A stretch of 64,000 nucleotides of DNA, taken from contig NC_134020.1 in NCBI RefSeq assembly GCF_040712315.1, forward strand, positions 38,184,751-38,248,750, written 5' to 3'. This document shows positions 1 to 10,957 of this stretch, piece after piece. The position numbers were made by a program, and so were the translations under genes. This DNA is from Castanea sativa (lineage: Eukaryota; Streptophyta; Magnoliopsida; Fagales; Fagaceae). Below the pieces are notes generated by a model. That model did not search any database and had not been told where the DNA came from. It saw nothing but the letters and a program-made list of their open reading frames with translations. How positions within the stretch are numbered: the first letter of the stretch is position 1; each line of letters opens with the position of its first letter.

Positions 1-112
1 CAACACCTCGCCACTGAACAATACACTATCGAGTCATATCATCTTTATTCACATGAATACTTACCCTTACATATAGTCACATCCACGTGAATACTTGCCC
101 TTGCAAAACCCC

Positions 113-120
113 TATATAAA
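113..120 (+). promoter_or_regulatory. TATA box of the small unknown gene, unit A
   Basis: TATATAAA lies 63 bp before the ATG at 183, a normal distance for a plant pol II promoter. The unit B copy is conserved (36,590-36,597). Confidence 0.5.
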
Positions 121-182
121 GTCCCATTTACATCAACCCTTGCAAAACATCTACACATACCGATCTGAAGTCACATTTTCCA

Positions 183-559
183 ATGTCAATTTGTAATTGG
201 ATGCTACCTCATTTTCCAGATAACTATGGAAGGGAAAGAGATTCTGACGAGAGTGAATACTATGTCGGACTACGGCGGGAGTGAGACTTTTGTGAGAACG
301 AGTCCAACGCTCCATAGGATGATCTCGTGCAACTCGGAGCGCCTCTTGTCGACCGTAGCTTGCTCACACTGCCATGGCGAAACATGCACCAATATAAGTG
401 TGTAGTGACTAAAAAAAAAAGAACAATCTTATGATACTCCGTAGGTCTAGGAATCACATGCTACAATTGGTGGAGGAGCTGGTTGCCGCAACGAACAGAC
501 AACTCACTCCAGCGGAACGTAACAATGTCCTCAACTACGAGGACTACTTGTTAGAATGA
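183..559 (+). pseudogene. Small two-exon gene of unknown function, unit A (nonsense)
   Basis: A TATA box at 113 is followed by an ATG at 183 and a hydrophilic, acidic frame beginning MSICNWMLPHFPDNYG. The matching frame in unit B stays open through 36,856, but here a Trp codon has become TGA after GLRRE (about 291), and a second stop follows. A second exon-like piece (458-559) starts behind an AG acceptor, reads MLQLVEEL... and ends ...NYEDYLLE followed by TGA. I do not recognise the family. Its repeat-rich surroundings suggest a transposon-associated protein, but that is inference. Unit A is non-coding unless translation starts downstream. Confidence 0.45.
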
Positions 560-911
560 ATGCCTATGTGGTGTGTGTCTTATGTCTACGGATTAAGTTA
601 ATAATGTTAGCAGTGTTAGTGTTCGATATGCAATGCATGCATATTGGTGGCATCGTGTAAGAATATTTAAGTTTTCTGTGTTATGCCGTAGGTGCAGCCG
701 TTGTAGCCAACAAGCAACTCACTCCGGCAGAACATAACAATGTCCTCAACTATGAGGATTACCTGTCTGAGTGAATGCCTATGTGGTGTGTGTGTGTTAT
801 GTCTAGGAATAAGTTAATAATGTTAGTAGCGTTAGTGTTCAATATGCAATGCATGCATATTGGTGGCATCGTGTAAGTTATTTTAAGTTTTCTGTGTTAT
901 GTCGTAGGTGC
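500..911. repeat. 215-bp direct tandem repeat containing the last exon
   Basis: The stretch beginning CAACTCACTCC at 500 recurs at 715. Both units carry the coding tail (...NNVLNYEDYL...) and the same 3' sequence with GCATGCATATTGGTGGCATC, ending in GTAGGTGC. The second unit at 715-774 therefore encodes an extra terminal exon ending in TGA at about 772-774. The same tandem pair is in unit B at about 36,998-37,410, so it predates the large duplication. Confidence 0.8.
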
Positions 912-1084
912 TTATTTAAAAATATTATGTGTGGGGATAATCTAGATTACGAATAACGTGCATGCTCCTCACAATCAATAATAAGGTTTACATAGTACAA
1001 ATGCAACAACAGTGACATACATACATATAAAACATAGTTAAGCAAAATAGTTCTTCAACAAAGTCTAATTACACCACGACACGG

Positions 1085-1558
1085 CTACTCCTCATCTGAC
1101 ATCTCCACATGTGACTGATAAATGGGATCAACAAGAAGTGATTGCATGAATTGTGCGTGCTTGTACCAACCTCCCTCCACTGACTCTCGAATCTCGACTT
1201 GGGTCCAATATAGATTAAGACGTATCTTCATTCGATTATTTTCTTCTCTTATGTGGTTCAATGCTTTACGAAGTTCGTCGATCGTGTCTCTGGGCATCTG
1301 CTATGCGAGTCGCCGAGGCACTGGCAACTTAAAACCAACCAACTCATCATAAAACATTTGTTGTTCACGAAATAACTAGGCCCACTCCTGTCTCATGGTA
1401 TTATGAACGTAAGCACTATTTCGCAGATTTGGATTGATTGGATAGCTAAACTCATCTTCTAATACCCAGCAACGACCTATAACTGTGAACACATCGTGAG
1501 GCCTATAAAATTGTGGGTTGCCAGAACCAGACATTGACGCTGAATAGAATAACATCAA
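1085..1558 (-). pseudogene. Unknown coiled-coil-like protein frame, unit A, two in-frame stops
   Basis: One minus-strand frame runs from MSGSGNPQFYRPHD (about 1,535) to ...HVEMSDEE and a stop at 1,085. It is interrupted by a TAG after MRQEWA and a TAG just before QMPRDTIDEL. The second half is charged (DELRKALNHIREENNRMKI) and could form a short coiled coil. In unit B the same frame reads through both stops but has two others, so the pre-duplication frame was probably open at all four sites. No family is recognised. It faces the small plus-strand gene at 183 and may belong to the same mobile element. Confidence 0.5.
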
Positions 1559-2100
1559 ATGTTCAAGTTAACAGTGTGCATCAACTGTTGGTAAATAATG
1601 TAATGCTGCATAAGATGGTACACGACAAAGACATTCATAAATTTGTGTACTATTACATGCTAAAAATGAAATACTAACACTAACATTTGACCATAAATAT
1701 TAGATATTGTTGTTAATGTTTACACATTGTGTGCAATACAAAATGTTATTGTTAATGTCTGACCAATGTTGATAATGTACATGCCCCTATATGATTATGA
1801 CTAATGAGGATTATGTGCAATACAAAATGTTGCTATAGAAAAGATTTCATTCTCTTGTGACCAACGTTTACTACGACAAACAACCAAAATCACACCAATG
1901 TACTTCACACTCATTCAACCAAAAAAATAAAAATTTAGTACAATATCAAATGAAAATACCATTGCCATAAAATTCTGGTGTGAGTTTTTTGCCTGAGCTG
2001 ATACAAATTTCAGTTGAGTTTGGAAGCAACTGTGGATCTGTGGAGCAGAGTGGAATTCAGTTCAGACAGAAAGCAAGACACTCTGAAAGGGAGGAGATGT
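1559..2100. other. Gene-free, transposon-like spacer
   Basis: AT-rich sequence with no credible frame. It includes the phrase AATGTTTACACATTGTGTGC (about 1,716), which recurs in weaker form at about 33,691 and 38,217. This links it to the element family around 33 kb. Confidence 0.5.
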
Positions 2101-2120
2101 GCAGGTATTATACAAGAATA

Positions 2121-2412
2121 ACTTGATTTTACGAAGTTCGAGTATGCTTTATAACTCAACATTAAAGTACTCGAGTTATATTCAAAGACATGAACCCATA
2201 TGCCTGACACTAAGACAGTCTGAAAACAGTTTCACAAGAGCTTTACTCGATATCTGTATAGTCAGTAACATAACTCGATTCTAGTATAATCGAGTTATTC
2301 AGGGATTAAAAAAAGAAAATGCCACGCTGGCTGTCCAGCATGGCACAATCCTGAATCTAACTCAACTATTAAATGATCGAGTTCTTCACGAAACTCAATT
2401 TAGCCATCATCA
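2121..2412. repeat. Cluster of AACTCGATT/AATCGAGTT inverted motifs
   Basis: Several short inverted repeats occur in 300 bp. The clearest is ATAACTCGATT at 2,270-2,280 facing AATCGAGTTAT at 2,288-2,298. Others are an ATAACTC/CGAGTTAT pair near 2,153-2,175, AACTCAACT/ATCGAGTT near 2,359-2,382 and a weaker pair near 2,393-2,415. The same motif pair appears at 2,597-2,623, 2,760-2,778, 25,543-25,575 and 29,246-29,276, and in unit B at about 38,605-38,900. Confidence 0.7.
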
Positions 2413-2529
2413 AGTTACAAAAGAGGGGCATTTCCCTAATTAGTTTGGAAAAAGGGGTAGAACTGGGCTTTTTTTGCGCGAAATGGGCATTTGCCCATTT
2501 TCGCCCTGGTAAAAATGGCCAAGTACCAC

Positions 2530-2890
2530 TTTTTTTGAAAATATTTTGCAATCTACCATTGTTTGCGAAATATTTAACAATCTATCACTTTTTTGAAACT
2601 CGATTTTGTGGAAATCGAGTTTTCCATGGTACTCAAGTTCATGAAACTCGAACAGCATGAAAAAATTTTGAAATTTTCAAATTTTTTTGATGTAACTCAA
2701 GTTCATGGAACTCGACTCCAATTACTTCAAAAACTTGAAAAAAAAAAATTTCATTGTACTCGAGTTTATGGAACTCGAGTATCATGAAAAACTCGATTTT
2801 CACAAAATCAAGTTTCAAAAAAGTGATAAATTGCTAAATATTTTGCAAACAATGGTAGATTCATACATATTTTCTCTAACGGTGGGATAT
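2530..2890. mobile_element. Foldback (long palindromic) MITE-like element, unit A
   Basis: Bases 2,533-2,700 read almost as the reverse complement of 2,712-2,885. Left-arm phrases such as CTACCATTGTTTGC and TCACTTTTTTGAAACT return inverted in the right arm. The centre is near 2,706 (TTCATGGAACTCGA). Arms of about 170 bp with almost no loop would fold into one long hairpin. Small AACTCGA palindromes lie inside the arms. There is no coding capacity; overlapping frames here are by-products of the palindrome. Confidence 0.75.
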
Positions 2891-2919
2891 GGGCATTTTT
2901 GACCATATGCACTAGTAAC

Positions 2920-3065
2920 AGTCTTGTGCCTGTTTTATTATCAGCTACTGGCTAACTAGTAGATAGACTGGTTCTCTCAATTGCTTTTGCAGAATGTCAG
3001 ATCACACCATCCCTCAAGAAAACCTCGAATACAATGTAATGAAGTTGGAAAGAACAAAATTTAAT
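2920..3065. repeat. 150-bp dispersed repeat, copy 1
   Basis: The stretch with TGCCTGTTTTATTATCAG, GGCTAACTAGTAGATAG and GGAAAGAACAAAATTTAATG recurs at 6,815-6,965 in the same orientation. Both are kept in unit B (about 39,400-39,540 and 44,105-44,255). The unit B first copy is split by a Tourist MITE. Function unknown. Confidence 0.75.
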
Positions 3066-4298
3066 GACAGTTCTTCCATTGGTTTTCCTTTGGTCACCAT
3101 ATAGGTTGTCTATGTGCTCTTTATTTGTGTGTCATGGTGTATGCGATTAACCAATTAAGACTTGAGCATAATTTTACTAATTAATAAACTTGGCCTTAAA
3201 ATTGGGATTTTGACACAACCGGGGCATAAATTCCCTAACAGAATGCAATTGAAATTGCATAGAAACATAACAGAGAGCGAAAAAGTTGTCATACACGAAC
3301 TGGTAAGAAATATCTACAGTTTACCTTTTAGTTTCAATATTTGGTCAATCATCACTTAACTCAATGTTCCAAATGAGTGTCAACTTTTATTACAAAACAA
3401 TGTATCATAAAACATTAAAAACTGAAATATCCTATTATCTACTAGCATCTTGTTTCTAACATACGAGGGCAAGGCATGGTACAGCCCAATGTAGACCAAC
3501 TGGAATTTTTCTCATCCAAAACCACATTAGTAAACTTTAAGTCTAGTATTCTCAAAAAAAAAAAAAAAACATTAAGTCATATTCATGACTGATGTGTTTT
3601 TTGTGGCTATTTTATTTCCGTCCTCCTCTGTATTGATTTTTTTTTTTTTGTAAGTTGCCAAGTCAATGAATTCATTGAACTTTGGATGATCTTCATTTTT
3701 AAGTTCCAGCAAATTTATGTCCTCCATTTTTTCCTTGGTCATAGCACAATTGAGATGGGCAACAAATCGCATCTAGAGCAATAGTAAAGCCCATAGTTAG
3801 TGTTCACATTTCGATCACAGAGTTGACAAAATCGGGAGTCAAATTAAAGGAGTTTAAGAGAAGAATGGATAAGGTGGAAAATGTGCTTGTAACGTACAAC
3901 TTTCACTATGCGTTAGAAAGATCCATAACTTCTAATCTATGAATCTAGAAACTACATGGGACGCATAGATTGGGCACACCCTTGCCTTCTTTACCACAAA
4001 TGTCGCAAGTAAACATGATTGACTTGCCAATGGGAGGGCGTGGGATTCAGCTTCAAGTTGTACAATAGTTGGGTTGTCTACGAATCGGATTGGTTCGGGT
4101 TTGGGCTCAAACCGCTCCTGCTGATCTAATCGGGTGGAGTATACCTCAATTCACCGCCAACCAAAGAGATTGATTAGATTGGGCCTTTAACATGTGCCGG
4201 TTAGTTTGGTTGACGTCATAGAGGCAGAAATCTTCCGAAATCTAGTGAAATGTCAACGGAAATCGGCGAAAATTTTTATTCGTGCCATTAACCAATAA
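3066..4298. other. Gene-free spacer
   Basis: No supported gene. Contains homopolymer A and T runs (about 3,555 and 3,640) and sequence collinear with unit B. The point matching 3,740-3,750 is where unit B gained its hAT MITE. Confidence 0.5.
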
Positions 4299-4545
4299 AG
4301 CATCATTGATCTTCAATAAAGAGAGAATTTATGAAAAAAATGTTATGGGTGCCAAGAACCAATATTAGATCCTAGCTACAGTTGTAAAAAATGCAAATGG
4401 TATAAGTTCTACCATCATAAATCATGTGCGGAATTACCCATTGGGTTTCACCAGCCCTTGCGCTCATTACATCCTCTTGTTTTCTTTGATGAATCAACAA
4501 GTTGTTGTGAGAAAGAAAACAGCAAATGCAAACTCAGGTAGATCC
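4299..4545 (+). pseudogene. DC1-domain fragment, plus-strand arm, unit A (frameshifted)
   Basis: DC1 domains are plant-specific, C1-like, Cys/His zinc-binding modules. This stretch encodes the pattern C..C..K.YKFYHHKSCAELPIGFHQP followed by H..HPL, as seen openly in the unit B copy (41,527-41,823). Here one base is lost at the run near 4,333, so the frame shifts before the first zinc Cys pair. It forms one arm of an inverted pair with 4,586-4,830. It is a fragment of one domain, not a gene. Confidence 0.65.
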
Positions 4546-4830
4546 AACAATATTTCCACTAGAAATGGTTGAGATCTCGCAATGATATTCTTTGCAAAGT
4601 TCACATTTGCTATTTTTTCTCACAATAACCCATTGATTTGTTAAAGAGAATAAGAGGATGTATTGGGTGCAAGGGATGGTGAAACCCAAAGGGTAGTTTC
4701 ACACATGATTTATGATCGTAGAATTTATACTCTCTACATTTTATACAACCATAGGTAGGATCCAATATTGGTTCCTGGCACCCATAACATTTTTTGCCAT
4801 AAATTCTCTCTTTATTGAATATCAACGATG
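4299..4830. repeat. Inverted repeat of DC1 fragments, unit A
   Basis: Two convergent DC1 fragments of about 245 bp, separated by roughly 40 bp. Shared phrases near the outer ends (TCAATAAAGAGAGAATTTATG on one strand and its complement near 4,800) show they are copies of one source. A transcript across both would form a long imperfect hairpin. Confidence 0.7.
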
Positions 4831-4969
4831 CTTTGGATAGTAAAAATGTTGAAGCTCCATCTTCTATTGCATGCACAGTCACACCTACATCCAATTTGTT
4901 TAAAAAGAAGAAAAAAAGACTTAATAGCATAGAGGAAAAGAAACAAAGAAGGAGGCTAGATAAATACAT
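4586..4969 (-). pseudogene. DC1-domain fragment, minus-strand arm, unit A
   Basis: A minus-strand frame of 119 codons (4,610-4,969) contains KKCYGCQEPILDPTYGCIKC, then a K.YDHKSC motif, then FGFHHPLHPIHPL. That is the Cys/His order of a DC1 zinc module (roughly residues 60-110). It stops early at MGYCEKK because of a small deletion relative to unit B, where the frame goes on into KCELCKEYHCE. The first 45 residues are hydrophobic and then unlike DC1 (SSMLLSLFFFFLNKLDVGV). No full DC1 gene is present. The arm is the inverted partner of 4,299-4,545. Confidence 0.65.
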
Positions 4970-5396
4970 TTTAAGTATGGTAGAATTTTCTATTGCTTAA
5001 TTTCAACGTGAAAGACTGATTTTGATGTTTGATTTTGCTTACAAGATTGAGTTGAAGTGTTTGTGACCATGAGATTTTAACAAAAATGGGAGGCTTTTAG
5101 TTTCATAAGGTTATGGAGGACTATACACTATGCAGAGAATTTGGGCATGGTTGGTGTTTTGTGGGTGTGACGACAAAGGGTGTTTGATTTTGGGTCTAGT
5201 AAGTGTAAGGGTTGGATTTTGAATGAAAAATAAGAGTGATTTTTTAAAATTGGGGGGTTTGCAATGTAAAAAATGGAAGGCAATGTTAAAGTTGAAATTA
5301 TTGAGATATAGGAGTTTTTCTAATTGATTTTTCTTTTCTTTTTATAATTTGTGATTTTTTTTAAAATATGTTTGTTAATATATTTTTAAGAGTTTT

Positions 5397-5462
5397 ATAG
5401 CTTACTAGTACTACAAGACGTTTTTATGAAGAGAATTTAGGTTCAAATCCTCTCTATCCCAA
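5397..5462 (+). repeat. tRNA-derived (SINE-like) head
   Basis: An A-box-like TAGCTTACTAGTAC at about 5,398 and a perfect B box GGTTCAAATCC at 5,440-5,450 are spaced as in a pol III internal promoter. There is no acceptor stem, so this is not a functional tRNA. The unit B copy (42,692-42,757) has a damaged B box. Best read as an old SINE head or tRNA relic. Confidence 0.4.
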
Positions 5463-6060
5463 ATGTAATAAATAGGGGGGGAGGGGGGTGAATCTGGTTT
5501 GGAAATGTTTGTGAAGGAATGTTTTAATTATCTTACTATTTATATGTGACAAAATGAATATTTGATAGAAATTAGGTTTAAATTAAGACTTTGGGTAACT
5601 TTTATAAAAGTTATATTTGCTCAATACTTTTTTTTTCCATAATAATTGTTTATAAACCCATTGTTGGAGTAACTTTATTTCCTACAACTATCAGCTTATC
5701 AAATATTATGGTGGTCTACTATTCTAGGTGATCTACTAATCTATAAAGAGCCCTCATAGAGTGTTTTTTTTTTTTTTTGTATTCTTAAAGATAGTTAATA
5801 ACTAATCTTATAGATTCAACCGAAAAAAGCAACTGATTATTTTGAATTTTTTTAATTAATCTATAATAGATAAGTTGAAGTAATCAAGTGACATATCTTT
5901 TTATCAAAACTACATTAAATGTAACATAAACCACATCATTTAGCTGTAATATATCTCATACAAATATAGGGTTAATTCATGTGCAATAAAAGGTAACTAT
6001 ATTTAACATCTATACAACAAATTTTAAGCAAGCAAAGCAACCTATTGTTTATAAATAGAC
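5463..6060. other. Gene-free spacer
   Basis: AT-rich, with G and T homopolymers near 5,476 and 5,767. No supported gene on either strand. Confidence 0.5.
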
Positions 6061-6608
6061 TCTATACGAGTTTATTGGATGGTCTACTTTCATATTCTAG
6101 TCACAAGCTTCTACTCCTAGGAAAAATTTCATATGCGCCAAGCGCATGAGATACGGTCTCCTACTCCTACGTCCTACATGATTGGGGCATGGCAGAAACT
6201 CCAATTTGTAAATCTTTTTCAGTCAACTTCTACCAGAGAAGAAAACATGCCTAAATGCCGCATCCTTGGTCTCAATCCAGTGTGCATATTTTTCATTACT
6301 TTATTTGTTTTTTAAAAAATAAGCTGTGCAAAAGTAGAATTATATCTAGAAAGCTTTTAAATGATTGATTGTACCTAACCAAATAAACCTAAGCCAAATG
6401 AGACTCAGAATTCTTGAAGCTGTCTTAAAGCACAAAATACACCTTATCAACAACCAGGAGTTTTTTACTATCTTAGCAATTTCCCAGTATCAATGATAAT
6501 CAATCATAACTTTTCATAAGAAGAAAAATTGAAAATCACGACAAACAATTATTGCTATGAAAATAATTTTATATCAACAAAATTCCTTTTAAGGATCTTC
6601 TCATTTAA
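6061..6608. repeat. 549-bp direct repeat, copy 1, unit A
   Basis: Begins TCTATACGAG and ends TCATTTAA. An almost identical copy is at 10,409-10,957. After the shared TCATTTAA the two diverge: this one continues into the 3' region of the Cys-rich gene, the other into an LTR-retrotransposon remnant. A 60-codon frame inside (MRQAHEIRS...) is the same in all copies but has no recognisable domain, and I do not call it a gene. Confidence 0.85.
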
Positions 6609-7547
6609 GAAGTTCATTGGGCTGTGCCACAGAGGGGGTCAAGATCACAATGTGAAAACAACACCAGTATAGACTAAACCAGCTGATTTAGCAAGCTAAA
6701 AAGAAAGTATTTAACACAATAACTAGCTGTTCCTGTCGATAATATAATAAGGTTCTGCATTATGAATAAAGGGTACAACTACTTAGAGTAAGATTTAGGC
6801 GTATGAGCTAGTTACAGTCTTGTGCCTGTTTTATTATCAGTAACTGGCTAACTAGTAGATAGGTACTGGTCCTCTTAACTGCTTTTGCAAAATGCCGTCT
6901 CATACCATACCTCAGGAAAACCTCAAATACAATGTCATGAAGATGGAAAGAACAAAATTTAATGAAATGTTTAGTTTGATTATATCAGTTGTTGCTCAAG
7001 CAATATAGTCAGGGCCTGCTTTACAAAATGAACAGTAGTCTAAGATACATTAATCTGTACATTTTATTCTTTGCATGTTCAGTGCGAGTCCAGTACAAAC
7101 ATAAAAGCATTGCAGTATATAATTTAATAATGTGAAGCTTGAAAAGAGAACCCTGGTCCACAAAATAGAGAGTTCGATGATCAATGGATGATTAAAGCCA
7201 ATTTCTAATTTCAATAACCATACAAGAACACACTTTTGCTTTAACATAAATAATTTGATCAGCAGGACAGAAGTCAACTCTTTCCTTTCATTAAATAATC
7301 CAATCAATCAAACAATAGAACTATCAAATACCTCACCAGGAAGAAAAAAGAGGTTTGAACATCTGGCAAGCTATAAAAATCTCAGATAACCAAAATCGAG
7401 ATAGGAGGAAATATACTTTCTTAGAATAAGAAGGCATAAGAGGGGTAAGTAAAGATGAACAGTCACAAGATTACAACATAATATCACAAATGAAGACAAG
7501 CGGTGGAATGTTTGACGCGAACTGAAAGAGGCTTTTTTTCCCCATAG
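6609..7547. other. Probable 3' flank of the Cys-rich gene; no separate gene
   Basis: Holds the second copy of the 150-bp dispersed repeat (6,815-6,965). Otherwise it is collinear with 43,906-44,837. An 85-codon minus-strand frame at 7,050-7,307 is kept in shortened form in unit B but shows no motif. Confidence 0.45.
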
Positions 7548-8066
7548 CTAAAAGAAGTCATTGTACTGGTTAGTGAGAGAATTTTTGAGGTTTGAATACA
7601 AGCCATAGAGGGAATACTGCCGAAGGTTTTCGACTTCGTACCATGAATTGAGAGCAATCAGATGCTTATCTGTGCCAGAGAAAGCTAGCTGTATCCCAAG
7701 ACTGCATTCTACTGAACCCCCTCGGTTTTTCCAGCTGGATGTTCTAATGGCACAATCTTGTTTGTTGAGGCAAACAAAGTTAGATTTACCTGAGCATGAA
7801 GCACATCCATCTCTCTTCCAATACAAATTCTGCAGCCTACCCTTCTGGAACTCAAGTACCTTTTTTGTTCAATGTCCATTTAGTTTAATTAGATCATAAA
7901 GAATATGAGACATCTATTTAAAAGAATATGAACCAGGTACAAGCTTTTTCATCATTACCAGAGTGAAACTGGTTACAATGTAGGTGCTATTTGCAACAAA
8001 AGCAGGGAGAGACCTTGCCGCATACTTTCTCCCCGCAAATGCCACCATATTCCCACCATAAGTATC
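7548..8066 (-). pseudogene. C-terminal two exons of a Cys-rich plant protein, unit A
   Basis: Two exons join in phase on the minus strand. Exon 1 is 8,066-7,959 (behind TTCACAG, before a GTAATG donor) and reads DTYGGNMVAFAGRKYAARSL and on to ...TSFTL. Exon 2 is 7,859-7,548 and reads VLEFQKGRLQNLYWKRDGC, then a Cys-rich stretch (CASCSGKSNFVCLNKQDC), then a conserved-looking tail ending NQYNDFF. The Cys spacing suggests an extracellular or lumenal domain, but I cannot name the family. No upstream exons or start codon were found. The exon 2 acceptor is a poor AAAAAAG where unit B has AACAG. Likely the 3' piece of a gene, probably not functional. Confidence 0.6.
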
Positions 8067-9539
8067 CTGTGAAGCACAAAATTTAAGTAACAGAATTATA
8101 TTGCAGAGAATAATGAGATCCCGATTACATGGACAACCACATGAAATTTACAGAAGATGAAATGCAAAGATGTATGGTACGGATACGGGTATGGGTATGG
8201 GTACAGGTATAAAACGTTTCTTGAAAAATTTAGGGTACAATATGTCGAGGATATGTGTATTAATTTACTTATTAAATATATTTTTTATATATTGTTAAGC
8301 ATTTATTTTTTATATATTGTTAAGCGTACATCAATTTAAAATCAATAATGGATAATAAGTGAATCCATGACCATTAAATTTTGTTTAGAATACAAACCAA
8401 GATCCAAAAGAGTAAATAAAAGATAATTAGATAAGTATTTAACATTGAAACCAATACATAAAGCATATAAATAAAACTTCTTGCAAGTTTGGGCTATCTC
8501 TCATTATTGGGGTTGGGTTACAATGATTTCTAAGTCATATCACAGATGCATCCTAGATGTGTTGGCACTTAAAAAAAAATTGATGGGCAATGTATCTTAG
8601 AGGTATCTAGTATGAAACCGGTACGAAGTTATCGGATATGGGTATGTGAGCTAAAATGAAGTATCTGTGCATCTTGCAACAGGGCAAGGTCCTAGAGATA
8701 AGATGACAAGGACCCAAAGAGGACACTACTCAAATCCAATCTTTATGTCTATTTTATGAATGCCCTAATTGACAATGATAATCTGTTTGTCAAAGAAAGA
8801 ATAATTCTATTCCAAAAGTCTCTAATACATACCAAATGGCAATAGATACATCCAAAATAAAAATTCATGAACAAAATCACGCAATTGCATGAGTCATAAG
8901 TATGTGAATATGAAGTAATATGAATTAACACATGATATTGTGGACCACCGAGTGGAAATTGACTAGAACTAGGCCTTTCAATTTATTAGATTGATTGGAA
9001 ACCGTGGTTTTCACCATGACTTTCTACCCAACAACTCAACTGAACATAAACACCTTAATCAGAGGGTCAAGCAAGTATCAAATCTCATCACTAATATGAT
9101 CATATCAACTTCAACGTACAGTCTTACGACTAACTGAAGTTAGACCAATTTTTGTGCATGCAGAATCTGATTTCTGATATCCACATCCATTAAGGATCAG
9201 ATATCTGACAGGCTTTAGGTGCCATTTGATTTGGCCTGTTATTAAGTGTCTTTCATTTATTGAATGATTGTGATTTTACCATTGCCTGATTGTGATTTTA
9301 TCAAACTTTCAGTTTAAATTTTAATCTTCTTATTCTTGGGCTAACCAAACACTATTTGAAATTTAGAAATGGATTTAATCCACAGAAAATCCAAACCAAC
9401 GGGCAACAAGCACACTAAACCCCAAATAGTCTTTAGCAGATCAAATTGGCCACAACTTCTGAAAACATCAGCCACAACTCACGTAAAATGAGAAAAGCAA
9501 GTAGACTAAGGCAAATTTTTATGCTTGCTTGCTTACTTA
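8067..9539. other. Gene-free spacer with a GGGTAT-type microsatellite
   Basis: Contains a short degenerate repeat GGTACGGATACGGGTATGGG (8,177-8,210), longer here than in unit B by one unit, and a two-fold TTTTTTATATATTGTTAAGC repeat near 8,280-8,325. No exon could be supported for the upstream part of the Cys-rich gene. Confidence 0.5.
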
Positions 9540-9804
9540 GGATTGGTTTGGATAGTGATGATTGCGTTCACGTTTTGGTTTTGAGCATTTCAGCTTTTTT
9601 TTTTTTATTCTTCCCGGCGCATGGGTTTTAACCAGGGGAAAAGATTACTGTTCATCCACTATGCGGTTACTGTTTACATAATGTTCATGCACTTTTCAGC
9701 CATTTTTCATTAAAAATGAGTCCCACGACATTATTCACACATTTAAAAATTATTTTACTACAGTATTTTTAGTTTTCAGCTTTCAACTGTATTTAAACGG
9801 ACCC
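9540..9804. mobile_element. Tourist-like (PIF/Harbinger) MITE, unit A
   Basis: 265 bp with terminal inverted repeats GGATTGGTTTGGATA and, at the other end read inverted, GGGTCCGTTTAAATA. It is flanked by 3-bp TTA duplications (9,537-9,539 and 9,805-9,807). The interior has no frame. It sits at the same place in unit B (46,823-47,075), so it inserted before the duplication. Confidence 0.8.
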
Positions 9805-9807
9805 TTA

Positions 9808-10408
9808 AACTTACATATGCTTCTCTTTTATTAAATTTAAATTTTTAAATCCATATTCTTCCTTTTCTGCATGGAATTCTCTGTCTCTGCTACTGTTTTG
9901 ATTTCTTCCATTAATATTCCAAACGCTAAAGTGAGACATGCAGAACAAAGTTACAATTCTATTCTATGATCTATTTGCTGAGACAGATAGCACTAATTCT
10001 TTTTGTTGTATAAAGGTGGTTAATGGTCATATACTTGGGGCAGCCCAAGTCCTATTTGTATTTGGTCAATGGGCCAGCCCATGTTCTATTTGTATCCGGA
10101 TTGAATCTAAATCAAAAGCATCATTATCTTCTCTAATGATTAAGAGCTAGCCGATTTGAGCAAATTTTGAAATTTCTCTATTTTTATTTATATGATAAAT
10201 AACCAAATAGAAATTATAAATTCAATGTTTAGTTATTATTATTTTTACATAAATGTAATAATATTCATACATAAGTAATATATATACATATAGATCACAT
10301 GGTAAACAAACCGATTTAATTCTATATTCTTAATCTTTATAGATATGTTTGAACAGTGTCATAAGGAAAAAATGGTTGAAATGCCAAACCCAAGGAAATG
10401 ATTATCAT
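9808..10408. other. Gene-free spacer
   Basis: Contains a partial internal repeat (GCAGCCCAAGTCCTATTTGT near 10,040 and a variant near 10,073). A 70-codon frame at 9,938-10,150 has no motif. Unit B has a 15-bp insertion within this stretch near 47,281. Confidence 0.5.
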
Positions 10409-10957
10409 CTATACGAGTTTATTGGATGGTCTACTTTCATATTCTAGTCACAAGCTTCTACTCCTAGGAAAAATTTCATATGCGCCGAGCGCATGAGATA
10501 CGGTCTCCGTCTCCTATGTCTTACATGATTGGGGCATGGCAGAAACTCCAATTTGTAAATCTTTTTCAGTCAACTTCTACCAGAGAAGAAAACATGCCAA
10601 TATGCCCCATCCTTGGTCTCAATCCAGTGTGCATATTTTTCATTACTTTATTTGTTTTTTAAAAAATAAGCTGTGCAAAAGTAGAATTATATCTAGAAAG
10701 CTTTTAAATGATTGATTGTACCTAACCAAATAAACCTAAGCCAAATGAGAACTCAGAATTCTTGAAGCTGTCTTAAAGCACAAAATACACCTTATCAACA
10801 ACCAGGAGTTTTTTACTATCTTAGCAATTTCCCAGTATCAATGATATTCAATCATAACTTTTCATTAAGAAGAAAAATTGGAAATCACGACAAACACTTA
10901 TCGCTATGAAAATAATTTTATATCAACAAAATTCCTTTTAAGGATCTTCTCATTTAA
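10409..10957. repeat. 549-bp direct repeat, copy 2, unit A
   Basis: Near-identical to 6,061-6,608. Its right edge (TCATTTAA) abuts the truncated LTR-retrotransposon remnant at 10,958. It is also present in unit B at 47,689-48,238. Confidence 0.85.

Noticed and set aside
2373..2902. Overlapping frames of 60-95 codons on both strands
   Set aside because: By-products of the palindromic foldback element.
5397..5462. tRNA gene
   Set aside because: Internal A and B boxes are plausible, but there is no pairing acceptor stem or anticodon arm. Kept only as a SINE-like relic.
6133..6315. 60-codon frame starting MRQAHEIRS, repeated in four places
   Set aside because: Conserved only because it lies in the 549-bp repeat. 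No motif, and an in-frame stop soon follows.
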